A stretch of DNA of 26,321 bases from JBFMGS01 sp040752635 (GCA_040752635.1 JBFMGS010000033.1:1-26321); one strand, 5' to 3'. Shown: positions 6,925 to 14,947, numbered from the stretch's first letter. Notes: a model not told the origin generated them from the letters alone. Translations and numbers: made by a program.

Positions 6925-8030
6925 TGGTCCGCGTCGGTATCGTCGGGCTGCCTAACGCAGGGAAGTCCACGCTTTTCAACGCTCTCACCCGCGCACGGGC
7001 GCAGGTGGCAAGCTATCCGTTCACGACGATAGACCCCAACGTTGGAGTAGTCGAGGTGCCTGACCGGCGGCTTGCCGACATTGCCCGGATCACTAAGCCA
7101 GAGAAGGTCACGCCGGCTGCTATCGAGTTTGTGGACATCGCGGGCCTTGTAAAAGGGGCAAGCCGAGGAGAAGGGCTCGGTAACCGCTTCTTAGGACATA
7201 TCCGGGAAGTTGACGCCATTGCTCACGTTGTCCGGTGCTTTGAAGATGATGAGGTTCCTCACGTGTCGGGCGGGCTCGATCCTGTCCGCGACGCGGAGAC
7301 GGTTGAGCTTGAGCTCATTCTGGCCGACCTCGAAACTGTGGAGAAACGCCGGGAGAAGGCCGCCAGAATGCAGAAGGGCGGCAATAAGCAGTACGCGGAG
7401 GAAGCCGCGCTGCTCGACAAGATAAAGGGTGGCCTGGAAAAAGGAAGGCCGGCCCGGCAAGTTATCACTTCTGGTGAAGAGCGGCAACGCCTGCACGACC
7501 TCTTCCTGCTCACGCTGAAACCCGTCATCTACGTTGCCAACATTGGAGAGGGCGACCCCGGCGACACCGGGGGGCTCGTGCGTGCCCTGCGTGCGTGGGC
7601 GTTGGAATCTGCGGATCCAGGAGCAGTCGTTGTGGTGTCCGCGAGGATCGAGTCGGAACTCAGCGAGCTTGACCGCGCCGAGGCCGCGGAGTACTTGCGC
7701 GAACTTGGGATGGGGTCTTCCGGCCTCGACAACATTGTCCTTGCTGCGTACCGGGTGCTCAACCTCATAACCTTTTACACGACCAAAGGGCCCGAGACCA
7801 GGGCCTGGGCGCTGCGGCGCGGCGCCACCGCCCCTGAAGCTGCTGGAAGAATCCACTCTGACATGGAGCGCGGGTTCATTAGAGCTGAGGTAATCCACTA
7901 CGACGATCTCATGGCAGTGGGGTCCTTTGCCGAGGCAAGAGATAGAGGTGCCGTGCGGGTGGAAGGGCGCGACTATGTAGTCCAGGACGGCGACGTCATC
8001 CTTTTCCGGTTCAGCGAACCGGCTCGATAA
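6924..8030 (+). CDS. ychF: Redox-regulated ATPase YchF (Obg-related P-loop protein)
   Basis: A 368-residue protein of the universal YchF/OLA1 family, which binds ribosomes and prefers ATP over GTP. The Walker A motif GLPNAGKST is close to the N-terminus, switch II is DIAGLVKGAS, and the altered base-recognition motif reads VANIGEGD (NxxE instead of NKxD, the family's ATP signature). The C-terminal third is the TGS domain (ITFYTTKG ... RAWALRRG ... RGFIRAEVI, ending DVILFRF). Length is as expected. ATG 6924 is used, with GGGAGG at 6909-6914; GTG 6921 directly before it is an alternative. It sits between DUF951 and the rpsF-ssb-rpsR operon, as in many Firmicutes. Confidence 0.96.
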   Translation: MVRVGIVGLPNAGKSTLFNALTRARAQVASYPFTTIDPNVGVVEVPDRRLADIARITKPEKVTPAAIEFVDIAGLVKGASRGEGLGNRFLGHIREVDAIAHVVRCFEDDEVPHVSGGLDPVRDAETVELELILADLETVEKRREKAARMQKGGNKQYAEEAALLDKIKGGLEKGRPARQVITSGEERQRLHDLFLLTLKPVIYVANIGEGDPGDTGGLVRALRAWALESADPGAVVVVSARIESELSELDRAEAAEYLRELGMGSSGLDNIVLAAYRVLNLITFYTTKGPETRAWALRRGATAPEAAGRIHSDMERGFIRAEVIHYDDLMAVGSFAEARDRGAVRVEGRDYVVQDGDVILFRFSEPAR

Positions 8031-8038
8031 ACACAACT

Positions 8039-8060
8039 CAATCATCCTTTTGTATGATTG
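8039..8060 (+). other. Inverted repeat overlapping the rpsF promoter -35
   Basis: CAATCAT (8039-8045) and ATGATTG (8054-8060) form a perfect 7-bp inverted repeat with an 8-nt T-rich spacer. It follows the ychF stop by 8 bp and its end overlaps the putative -35 at 8058. It could be an operator or a weak terminator; it lacks a following T-run. Confidence 0.4.
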
Positions 8061-8086
8061 CCTTGCCAGGATGCCGATGCTATAAT
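8058..8086 (+). promoter_or_regulatory. Sigma-A type promoter for rpsF-ssb-rpsR
   Basis: TTGCCT (8058-8063), a 17-bp spacer, then a perfect TATAAT (8081-8086). Transcription would start near 8093, giving an rpsF leader of about 85 nt. Confidence 0.75.
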
Positions 8087-8090
8087 ATGG

Positions 8091-8149
8091 GCGCGGCGGT
8101 TGTCCGAAGAAGGCCGCGATGTCATCCCTGCTCCACGCGGAACGCGTGG
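8091..8149 (+). promoter_or_regulatory. Structured rpsF leader, possible S6:S18 autoregulatory site
   Basis: Two hairpins lie between promoter and rpsF. CGCGGC (8092-8097) pairs with GCCGCG (8113-8118) around a loop containing CCGAA. CCACGCG (8133-8139) pairs with CGCGTGG (8143-8149) over a GAA loop. The S6:S18 complex is known to bind its own rpsF leader in many bacteria through an unpaired CCG element. The match here is by position and presence of CCG only, not by covariance model. Confidence 0.4.
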
Positions 8150-8178
8150 GGCCGCAAGTCCGGAGGGAGGTGAGCGAG

Positions 8179-8466
8179 ATGCGAGATTATGAGGCTATGT
8201 TCATTATCAAGCCCGACCTGGAGGACGAAGCCATCGACGCGACCATCACGAAATTCCAGGGTCTCGTGACAGGCGGCGGTGGCACGATCACAAACATCGA
8301 CAGGTGGGGCAAACGTCGGCTCGCATACGAGATTGCAGGCTACATGGAAGGTGTGTATGTAGTCATGGATTTCTCGGCAGAGGCCGCCGTTGCGAGAGAA
8401 CTGGAACGGGTCTTCAAGATCACCGATGAGGTGATAAGACATCTTGTGATCAGGAAGGGCGAGTGA
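8179..8466 (+). CDS. rpsF: 30S ribosomal protein S6
   Basis: A 95-residue protein, the normal length for bacterial S6. It begins MRDYEAMFIIKPDLED and contains DRWGKRRLAYEI and the C-terminal VIRHLVIRKGE, all family hallmarks. S6 binds S18 and the central domain of 16S rRNA in the platform of the small subunit. ATG 8179 is chosen because GGAGGGAGGTGA lies just upstream; the frame from 8119 includes leader sequence. It is the first gene of the rpsF-ssb-rpsR operon, with a good promoter about 100 bp upstream. Confidence 0.97.
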   Translation: MRDYEAMFIIKPDLEDEAIDATITKFQGLVTGGGGTITNIDRWGKRRLAYEIAGYMEGVYVVMDFSAEAAVARELERVFKITDEVIRHLVIRKGE

Positions 8467-8472
8467 GTTCTG

Positions 8473-8497
8473 CCCCGGGCGCGAGTGCAACCCGGGG
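8473..8497 (+). other. Hairpin between rpsF and ssb
   Basis: CCCCGGG (8473-8479) pairs with CCCGGGG (8491-8497) over an 11-nt loop. Its 3' arm abuts the G-rich stretch before the ssb start, so it might lower ssb translation or stabilise the rpsF message. Confidence 0.45.
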
Positions 8498-8515
8498 GAC
8501 GGGTGGTGTTCGACC

Positions 8516-8917
8516 ATGAACAAGGTCCTGCTTGTCGGAAGGCTCGCGCAGCAACCAGAGCTTCGGTATACCCAGAACGGCGTTGCTGTCGCCAGGTTCA
8601 CAGTCGTGGTCAACCGTCCCTACACGAACCAACAAGGCGAGAGGGACGCCGACTTCATAGACGTCGTGGTCTGGCGCGCGCAGGCTGAGAACTGCGCTAA
8701 TTACCTGGCCAAGGGCAGGCTGGTTGGCGTGGAGGGACGCCTGCAGATCCGGTCGTATGAAACTGCCGAGGGCCAGAAGCGCCGCGTGGCAGAAGTCGTC
8801 GCAGATAGAGTGGAGTTCCTGGACCGTGGCAAAGAGAGTGGCCAGGGTGGCATAGAAGAAGGAGCCGGGCAGCGGTTCGAGGACGACGCCGACGCTGCTG
8901 ATGAGGTGCCGTTCTAA
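8516..8917 (+). CDS. ssb: Single-stranded DNA-binding protein
   Basis: A 133-residue SSB. The OB-fold starts MNKVLLVGRLAQQPELRYT and runs through DFIDVVVWR and the segment ending GVEGRLQIRSYE. A short acidic linker leads to the C-terminal tip DEVPF, the partner-recruiting tail (usually DDIPF). It binds single-stranded DNA as a tetramer and recruits repair and replication proteins. The linker is short, as in several Clostridia. The ribosome site before ATG 8516 is weak compared with its neighbours, and a GC-rich hairpin lies just upstream. Confidence 0.96.
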   Translation: MNKVLLVGRLAQQPELRYTQNGVAVARFTVVVNRPYTNQQGERDADFIDVVVWRAQAENCANYLAKGRLVGVEGRLQIRSYETAEGQKRRVAEVVADRVEFLDRGKESGQGGIEEGAGQRFEDDADAADEVPF

Positions 8918-9003
8918 CGAGTCGCACCCGACCCGCGCAGAGCTGTCGGTGACCGGTGCTTCGCCTGGCGGTTTTGACATGCACCAGTGAGCTAGTGGAG
9001 TTG

Positions 9004-9040
9004 TCCTCTTATCTCAGAGAGGAAACCTTAAGAGGAGGGG
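9004..9040 (+). promoter_or_regulatory. Alternative-pairing element covering the rpsR ribosome binding site
   Basis: TCCTCTTA (9004-9011) is fully complementary to TAAGAGGA (9029-9036), which contains part of the rpsR Shine-Dalgarno sequence (AGGAGGGG, 9033-9040). The same left arm can instead pair, as TCCTCT, with AGAGGA at 9018-9023. The two pairings exclude each other, the layout of a translational switch. Confidence 0.5.
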
Positions 9041-9045
9041 CTGGC

Positions 9046-9276
9046 ATGAAACGCGAAAGGGGCCGCAGAACGAAGAAGCGCGTCTGCAGCTTTTGTGTTG
9101 ATAAGATAGATTGTATAGATTACAAGGATACTGGCAAGCTCCGGAGGTTCATAACCGAGCGGGGGAAGATAGTTCCGCGCCGTATCTCCGGTAACTGCGC
9201 AAGGCACCAGCGCCAGGTGACTACGGCGATTAAGAGGGCGCGTCTTGTGGCCCTCATGCCTTTTACCGCAGAGTAA
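9046..9276 (+). CDS. rpsR: 30S ribosomal protein S18, cysteine-containing (zinc-type) form
   Basis: A 76-residue S18. The core KIVPRRISGNCARHQRQ is the family signature, followed by the IKRARLVALMPF tail. It carries CSFC at 14-17, another Cys at 23 and a Cys in GNCARH, so it is the cysteine-bearing form thought to bind zinc, not the cysteine-free paralog. S18 forms a heterodimer with S6. ATG 9046 follows AGGAGGGG with good spacing; the longer frame from 8956 is leader sequence. An assembly gap starts 28 bp after the stop. Confidence 0.97.
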   Translation: MKRERGRRTKKRVCSFCVDKIDCIDYKDTGKLRRFITERGKIVPRRISGNCARHQRQVTTAIKRARLVALMPFTAE

Positions 9277-9303
9277 AGTGTTTCCCTTGTTTGATGAGGG
9301 CAA

Positions 9304-9403
9304 NNNNNNNNNNNNNNNNNNNNNNNNNNNNNNNNNNNNNNNNNNNNNNNNNNNNNNNNNNNNNNNNNNNNNNNNNNNNNNNNNNNNNNNNNNNNNNNNN
9401 NNN
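9304..9403. other. Assembly gap (100 N)
   Basis: A run of exactly 100 N, a scaffold-gap placeholder. It separates rpsR from the MazG-like gene. The 78 bases after it (9404-9481) are open in one frame up to a TGA at 9479 and might be the tail of a gene lost in the gap. Confidence 0.95.
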
Positions 9404-9481
9404 ACCGGCCATGACCGGCTATGGCAGCAATTGTTTAGGCCGGGTGTGAAGGAGAACGGCGGAAAGCTAGAGAATAGATGA

Positions 9482-9877
9482 GTGTCCTACGACACGGTAA
9501 AGCCGGGCGGGGAGGGGGCGCGAAACTCTATGCCTGTCGTGGAAAGTGCTGGGGGCAAGGACCGCGAAACGATCTCTCGGACTGACATCGCCCGCAACCT
9601 TAAGACCATAGAGTGGCTTAAGACGGAGCTTATCGCCAATCTATCATCCCTCTTCAAAGGCATGCTCAAGAACAACGACGAAGCCATCGCTGACTCACTT
9701 GCAAACATGGTGATAGGGTGCTATCTTCTTGGTAAGCGCCTTGGCCTGCCTCACCTGGCCCTCGAGGCGAAGATCGGGGAGAAAGTCAAGGCCAACATCG
9801 AGCAAGGGCACGAGATTGAGACTTGGTACGGTGAGTTCTCCGCGCTGAGGAGACACCTTGCTGGGAGGAAGATATAG
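9482..9877 (+). CDS. MazG-like family protein
   Basis: A 131-residue protein resembling the MazG-like family found beside DUF2232 in Firmicutes. The core is mainly helical: IARNLKTIEWLKTELIANLSSLFKG, then NNDEAIADSLANMVIGCYLLGKRLG. The acidic DEAIAD segment is reminiscent of all-alpha NTP pyrophosphohydrolases, but the full metal-binding EExxE set is not evident, so catalytic activity is doubtful. The start is ambiguous. GTG 9482 directly follows a TGA, while ATG 9530, which would give 115 residues, has a G-rich stretch upstream and skips a poorly conserved N-terminus. It ends 4 bp before the DUF2232 start. Function is unknown. Confidence 0.75.
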   Translation: MSYDTVKPGGEGARNSMPVVESAGGKDRETISRTDIARNLKTIEWLKTELIANLSSLFKGMLKNNDEAIADSLANMVIGCYLLGKRLGLPHLALEAKIGEKVKANIEQGHEIETWYGEFSALRRHLAGRKI

Positions 9878-9881
9878 GAAA

Positions 9882-10838
9882 ATGCCTCGTCCCGTGGCCA
9901 CCAGGACGCTGGTGGAGAGCGCTCTCCTGGTTGCGATAGCCACTATGTTCTCCATTCTCGATGCTTACGTGCCGCTATTCGCATTGGTTTACCCCTTGCC
10001 CATCGTGGTGCTCGTAGTGAGACGGGGGGTGCGAGCGGGAGTATGGGCTACGCTCGTGACCATCGCTGCCACTACCATGGTTGCAGGTCCTCTCCAAGGG
10101 GTAACTGTGCTCACGATGGTCGGGATAATCGGCATTACCATGGCGTGGTGCATTCGTAGCCGCTTTACGCCCCTGCGCACCTTGTTACTCACAAGCGCAG
10201 CGGTTGCCGTGTCGGTGGCTCTCACGTTCGGGCTTGGCGCCGCGGTCGGCGGCTTTAAGCTTGCGGAGCTCGAGGAAGCATTGCAGGAAGGGATGAGTTC
10301 CGCTATCTCGTTGTATCGGAGCCTCGGCGTGCCCGAGGCGGAGCTCACACGCGCTCAAGCCTATGTGTCACAGGTGGTTGAGACTGCTAGGGTGACGCTG
10401 CCCGCCTTGTTGTTGACGGCGGTGGTGAGCATGGCCGGGTTCAACTACCTCCTGGCGCGACTTGTCCTCGGAAAGCTCGGGCACAAACTGGATAATATCC
10501 CGCCATTTGCAAGATGGCGAGTGACGTGGCCGTTTGGGTGGGGGTACATTGCAGGGCTGATACTCTCCATCGCAGGTCAGGCCCGCGGCGTGCCCCTGGC
10601 GTGGAAGGCCGGCCTGAACGTGCTTTCCCTGTTCGGCCTGGTGTTTCTCGTACAAGGCGTGGCGTTGTGCTGGTACTTTATGGACCGGTATCACGTAAAC
10701 CTGGCTGTCAGGGTAATCCTGGTTGTATTTGCCCTGTTTAACCCGATTGTTCCTCAGGTGCTGTCGTGGGTTGGTTTATTCGATGCCTGGCTCGACTTTC
10801 GCAAGCTTTCTTTAGAGAGCGGAGGGAGAAGCACATGA
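9882..10838 (+). CDS. DUF2232 / YybS-type polytopic membrane protein
   Basis: A 318-residue integral membrane protein with about eight hydrophobic segments, split by a soluble amphipathic stretch near residues 130-160 (LAELEEALQEGMSSAISLYRSLG). It matches the DUF2232 (YybS) layout: a substrate-component-like N-terminal half (ALLVAIATMFSILDAYVP ... YPLPIVVLVVRRG) and a C-terminal half with WPFGWGY and NPIVPQVLSWVGLFDAWLDFR. In Bacillus it stands upstream of gdpP and rplI; its function is not established. ATG 9882 is used, with GGGAGGAAG upstream. Its stop overlaps the rplI start as ATGA, so here it is directly coupled to L9. Confidence 0.88.
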   Translation: MPRPVATRTLVESALLVAIATMFSILDAYVPLFALVYPLPIVVLVVRRGVRAGVWATLVTIAATTMVAGPLQGVTVLTMVGIIGITMAWCIRSRFTPLRTLLLTSAAVAVSVALTFGLGAAVGGFKLAELEEALQEGMSSAISLYRSLGVPEAELTRAQAYVSQVVETARVTLPALLLTAVVSMAGFNYLLARLVLGKLGHKLDNIPPFARWRVTWPFGWGYIAGLILSIAGQARGVPLAWKAGLNVLSLFGLVFLVQGVALCWYFMDRYHVNLAVRVILVVFALFNPIVPQVLSWVGLFDAWLDFRKLSLESGGRST

Positions 10839-11302
10839 GGGTGATCCTGAAAAAATCCGTCAAAGACCTCGGTCACGAGGGAGATACCATAAAGGTTGCT
10901 GACGGCTACGCCCGAAACTACCTGATACCCAAGGGCCTCGCGGTTGAGGCGTCCGATTCAAACCTGAAGGCTCTCAAGGCGGCGAAACAGGCTATAGAGA
11001 GAAAAGCTGATAGAGAACTTGTACAAGCTCGCAGGATCGCGCAAGAGCTTGCGTCCAGCGGGATCACCATCCGTAGGAGGAGCGGCGAGGGCGGCCGGCT
11101 CTTCGGGTCGGTGACCAGCAAGGACGTGGCAGATGCTATCAAGGAGGTCCTGGGGGTTGAAGTTGACAGGAAGAAGATCGATCTTCCCGACCCCATCAAG
11201 GCGATAGGCTCGTATACAGTCCCGATTAAGTTACATCCTGAGATAACAGCGCGGATCATGCTCGAGGTTCAACCGTCGTCGGAAGGGGATTTTAATGGAT
11301 GA
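10835..11302 (+). CDS. rplI: 50S ribosomal protein L9
   Basis: A 155-residue L9. The N-terminal rRNA-binding domain reads MRVILKKSVKDLGHEGD, then VADGYARNYLIPKGLA. It is joined by the long central helix (about residues 42-74) to the C-terminal domain with GRLFGSVTSKDVADAI and GSYTVPIKLHPEI. Length is slightly above the common 147-150. ATG 10835 follows GGAGGGAG. It overlaps both neighbours by a few bases (DUF2232 stop and lonC start), so the three are almost certainly one transcription unit. Confidence 0.97.
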   Translation: MRVILKKSVKDLGHEGDTIKVADGYARNYLIPKGLAVEASDSNLKALKAAKQAIERKADRELVQARRIAQELASSGITIRRRSGEGGRLFGSVTSKDVADAIKEVLGVEVDRKKIDLPDPIKAIGSYTVPIKLHPEITARIMLEVQPSSEGDFNG

Positions 11303-13347
11303 ACGGCATCATAGGTAAGTTCTTCAAGGGCTTAGGCGCCCACCCGGGAATCTCGGAGGACGCTGAAGACCAGCTCCAGCGGCAGGTCGCCGCTCTCCTG
11401 GGGGTGCTGTCGCACATATACGGCGCTGATAAGCTAGTGCTCAAGGCCGGTAAGCTCGAGGCGCTGGAGCTTATAAAATCTGAATCGCTGCGCGACAGGG
11501 TGATTGCCCTGCAGCGACTGGTGTTTGAGGACCCGACCATCGATGACATCCCACCAGGCAAGGACATTCCCGGCATGATTGAAGAGGTGGAGGAGGAGGT
11601 TGCAGACATCCTTGCCAGGCGGGAGGTTGAGGAAAGGCTCGAGAAGCGGATCGCCGAGCGGATGCGCAAGAAACACGAGGAATACGTCAGGGAAGTCAAA
11701 ATGCAGGTCCTGAAGGATGACGGGCCTCCCGACAACGCTCAGACGCTCAAGAAATACGCGGAACTTGAGAAGCTCGAGAGGAGAAAGCTGACGAGGTCGG
11801 CCTTGGAGATGCTGCGTCCGCGTCGCCTGTCGGAGGTCGTGGGCCAGGATCGCGCTATCCAGGCGCTGGTCTCGAAGCTCGCTTCACCATTCCCTCAACA
11901 CGTGATACTATACGGCCCGCCGGGTGTTGGAAAAACGACAGTTGCGAGGCTGGTCCTTGAAGAAGCCAAGAAGCTCAAGTTTACTCCGTTCGATAAGTCT
12001 GCGAAATTCGTGGAGGTAGACGGCGCGACCCTCCGTTGGGATCCGAGGGAAGTCACCAACCCGCTCCTGGGATCCGTGCATGACCCAATCTACCAGGGGG
12101 CAAGGCGGGACCTCGCCGAGAGCGGCGTGCCCGAGCCTAAGCTCGGCCTCGTCACCGAGGCCCACGGGGGCGTGCTGTTTATCGACGAGATAGGCGAAAT
12201 GGACCCCATCCTCCTCAACAAGCTGCTCAAAGTGCTCGAGGACAAACGCGTGTACTTCGATTCATCGTACTACGATCCATCAGACTCACACGTGCCGAAG
12301 TACATCAGGAAGCTTTTTGAGGAAGGTGCACCCGCTGACTTCGTCCTGATCGGCGCGACCACGAGGGACCCGTCCTCGATAAGCCCGGCTATTAGATCGA
12401 GGACGGCAGAGGTATACTTTGAACCGCTGACGTGTGCGCACATCAAGAAGATCGTGGAAGACGCGGCGGCGAGGATGAAGGCGAAGCTGGACCCGGACGT
12501 TGCCGAGATAATCAGCGACTACACCGTGGAGGGCCGCAAGGCTACCGCTATCCTTGCAGATGCGATGGGGCTCGCGCTCTACCGGTCAGTCGAGAAGCCT
12601 CGCAGGCTGCGAGTCACAAAAGGGGATGTGCTGGAGGTCATACGCAACGCGCGCATGTCCCCGTACGTGCTCGTAAAGGCGCAGGATGCGGCGGAAGTCG
12701 GGCACGTGTTCGGGCTCGGCGTCAGCGACTTCGTGGGAACTGTCATCGAGATGGAGGCGATAGCCTTTCCTGCTCGCGAGCCTGGTAAGGGAAGCATCAG
12801 GTTCAACGATACCGCCGGGAGCATGGCGAAGGATTCAGTGTTTAACGCAGCCTCGGTGTTTCGAAAGGTCACCGGCAAGGATCTGGCGGACTATGACGTG
12901 CACGTGAACGTAGTGGGGGGCGGCATGATAGATGGGCCGTCCGCAGGGAGCGCGATACTGGTCGCTATCTTGAGCGCGGTCACAGGGTGTCCGGTCAGAC
13001 AGGACGTAGCGATGACCGGTGAGATCTCCATCCAGGGTAAGGTGAAGGGCGTCGGCGGCGTGTTCGAGAAAATCTATGGCGCCAGGCAGGCGGGGATGAA
13101 AAAAGTCATAGTGCCGTCCGAGAATGCCAAGGATGTGCCTCCGGATCTGCGGGGCATTGACGTTGTGGCAGTTGAAAAGATCGAAGAAACGTTCCCTCAT
13201 GTCTTTGAGGGTGATGCACTGAGGAACGCTGTGGGGCACCTGGGGAACGCCGCAGGGCGCGCCCATGAACCGTCGGCCTCCAACATAGCATCGGGTAGGG
13301 GCAAGGGCGGGGCGATTGCAGACGGCAGAGTGACGTTTGCAGTCTGA
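11299..13347 (+). CDS. lonC: Lon-family protease LonC
   Basis: A 682-residue LonC protease. The N-terminal part (1-165) is helical and highly charged, with a likely coiled coil at 95-165, and lacks the usual LonA substrate domain. The AAA+ module follows: Walker A GPPGVGKT at 206-213 and Walker B VLFIDE at 292-297, both intact. The proteolytic domain has the Ser-Lys dyad: S548 in DGPSAGSA and K591 in GVFEK, 43 residues apart as in other Lon enzymes. Some LonC proteins, such as the Meiothermus one, have lost ATP-binding residues; this one has not, so ATP-dependent activity is likely. The family (spore_lon_C) is common in Clostridia between rplI and dnaB. ATG 11299 overlaps the rplI stop. Confidence 0.93.
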   Translation: MNGIIGKFFKGLGAHPGISEDAEDQLQRQVAALLGVLSHIYGADKLVLKAGKLEALELIKSESLRDRVIALQRLVFEDPTIDDIPPGKDIPGMIEEVEEEVADILARREVEERLEKRIAERMRKKHEEYVREVKMQVLKDDGPPDNAQTLKKYAELEKLERRKLTRSALEMLRPRRLSEVVGQDRAIQALVSKLASPFPQHVILYGPPGVGKTTVARLVLEEAKKLKFTPFDKSAKFVEVDGATLRWDPREVTNPLLGSVHDPIYQGARRDLAESGVPEPKLGLVTEAHGGVLFIDEIGEMDPILLNKLLKVLEDKRVYFDSSYYDPSDSHVPKYIRKLFEEGAPADFVLIGATTRDPSSISPAIRSRTAEVYFEPLTCAHIKKIVEDAAARMKAKLDPDVAEIISDYTVEGRKATAILADAMGLALYRSVEKPRRLRVTKGDVLEVIRNARMSPYVLVKAQDAAEVGHVFGLGVSDFVGTVIEMEAIAFPAREPGKGSIRFNDTAGSMAKDSVFNAASVFRKVTGKDLADYDVHVNVVGGGMIDGPSAGSAILVAILSAVTGCPVRQDVAMTGEISIQGKVKGVGGVFEKIYGARQAGMKKVIVPSENAKDVPPDLRGIDVVAVEKIEETFPHVFEGDALRNAVGHLGNAAGRAHEPSASNIASGRGKGGAIADGRVTFAV

Positions 13348-13354
13348 TGTGACG

Positions 13355-13427
13355 CGGGGTAGTCGCGCGCACCCCGGGTGACCGAGGCCTTTCTGGTTGC
13401 GCGAGAGCGGCCCGAAAAGAGGGGCCG
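13355..13427 (+). terminator. Two hairpins after lonC, possible transcription end
   Basis: CGGGGT (13355-13360) pairs with ACCCCG (13371-13376). CGGCCC (13408-13413) pairs with GGGCCG (13422-13427). Neither is followed by a clear T-run, so intrinsic termination is only a possibility. The remaining bases up to dnaB (13428-13600) show no gene. Confidence 0.4.
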
Positions 13428-13600
13428 TGTTATGGCTTGAATTGTGGGAATAATACCACTTGGGATTAGCAGTGCGTGATGCCACTAGATGCTTGTTGTA
13501 TAAGATGCTAGAAGGCAGCCCATTAATATACAGGTTATTCCATCGGCACCCATCTGCCAGTTTTCAGGACGCGACCCGGGCTTAGGGGGAACGCACGTAT

Positions 13601-14947
13601 ATGGAGACAGCGGTCGCACTTGAGCGGGTCCCACCCCAAAACATTGAGGCGGAGCAAGCAACCATCGGCTCTATGCTTCTCGACAAGGATGCCATAGTCA
13701 AGGCCATTGACATCCTTGCGGCTGAGGATTTCTACAAGGACGCCCACAGGGTGATCTTTGAGACCATTGTGAACATGTATGATAAGGGTGAGCCGATAGA
13801 CCTCGTGACTGTCACGGAGCAGCTTCGTCGGCGCGGCAGCCTCGATCAGATCGGAGGCATCCCTTACATAACAACGCTGGCAAATACTGTTCCGACCGCC
13901 GCGAACGTAGAGTATTATGCGAGGATAGTCAAGGAGAAGGCAGTTTACCGTGCGCTCGTCAGGGTAGGCACCAGCATAGTATCCCTGGGCTACGAAGGCG
14001 CTGAAGACGTGGAACTCGCTCTGGATCAGTCCGAGCAGATGATCTTCTCCCTTTCACAGCAGCGCGGTAGGCAAGGGATAGCAGACATCAAGACCGTCCT
14101 CGTGGGGACCTTCGAGCGTATCGAAAAACTGTATGAAAACAAGGGCCGGGTCACCGGCGTGCCTACCGGTTTTGTGGATCTCGATACGATGCTCACCGGC
14201 CTGCAGCCGTCAGACCTCATCATCATCGCCGCGAGGCCCTCGATGGGCAAGACGAGCTTCGCCCTAAACATAGCGGCACATGCCGCTATAAGTGAGAAGA
14301 TACCTGTGGTCATCTTCAGCCTGGAGATGTCCAGGGAGCAACTGGCCATGCGCCTTCTGTCCGCCGAAGCAAAGGTGGATGGCCAGAGGCTGCGCAGAGG
14401 CCAGCTTGTAGACGAGGACTGGAAACGGCTATCTTATGGACTGGGAAGGCTGAGTGAGGCGCCGATATTCATCGATGACAGCCCCTCGCTTACCGCTCTC
14501 GAAATCAGGGCAAAGTCACGCAGGCTCAAGGTGGAGTACGGACTCGGCCTTGTGGTCATAGACTATCTTCAGCTCATCCAGGGCCGCGGGCGGGTTGATA
14601 GCAGGCAGCAAGAGATCGCGGAGATTACCCGGTCCCTCAAATCACTTGCAAGAGAGCTGAAAGTGCCCGTGGTTGCGCTTGCCCAGCTCAGCAGGGCAGT
14701 CGAGACTGCTTCGGAGCGACGGCCGCTTCTGAGCCATCTTAAGGAAAGCGGCGAGATCGAGACCTCGGCGGACGTGGTGGCTTTCATTTACCGCGAAGAC
14801 TACTACAACAAGGCAGCGCAGAAGCAAAACATAGCCGAGATCATTGTGGCCAAGCAACGCAACGGCCCTACGGGGTCCGTTGAACTCATGTGGCACAAGG
14901 AATATACCCGCTTTGAAAACCTCGAGCGCTACCGGAAGGCGCAATAG
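13601..14947 (+). CDS. dnaB: Replicative DNA helicase DnaB
   Basis: A 448-residue hexameric 5'-3' helicase (called DnaC in Bacillus). The N-terminal helical collar domain begins with PPQNIEAEQATIGSML and runs to about residue 150. The RecA-like domain follows, with Walker A RPSMGKTS at 212-219, Walker B VVIDYLQLI at 318-326, AQLSRAVE, and the arginine-finger region KQRNGPTG at 419-425. The DnaB-typical 'LRESGAIEQDAD' segment reads LKESGEIETSAD here, a mild deviation. No intein is present, although dnaB is a common intein host. AGGGGGA lies 11 nt before ATG 13601. The order lonC-dnaB-purA matches other Clostridia. Confidence 0.97.
   Translation: METAVALERVPPQNIEAEQATIGSMLLDKDAIVKAIDILAAEDFYKDAHRVIFETIVNMYDKGEPIDLVTVTEQLRRRGSLDQIGGIPYITTLANTVPTAANVEYYARIVKEKAVYRALVRVGTSIVSLGYEGAEDVELALDQSEQMIFSLSQQRGRQGIADIKTVLVGTFERIEKLYENKGRVTGVPTGFVDLDTMLTGLQPSDLIIIAARPSMGKTSFALNIAAHAAISEKIPVVIFSLEMSREQLAMRLLSAEAKVDGQRLRRGQLVDEDWKRLSYGLGRLSEAPIFIDDSPSLTALEIRAKSRRLKVEYGLGLVVIDYLQLIQGRGRVDSRQQEIAEITRSLKSLARELKVPVVALAQLSRAVETASERRPLLSHLKESGEIETSADVVAFIYREDYYNKAAQKQNIAEIIVAKQRNGPTGSVELMWHKEYTRFENLERYRKAQ

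Noticed and set aside
7191..8045. 284-codon minus-strand frame opposite ychF
   Set aside because: Antisense shadow of a conserved gene with no recognisable motifs or ribosome site.
13601..14947. Intein in dnaB
   Set aside because: The helicase motifs are continuous and the length is normal.
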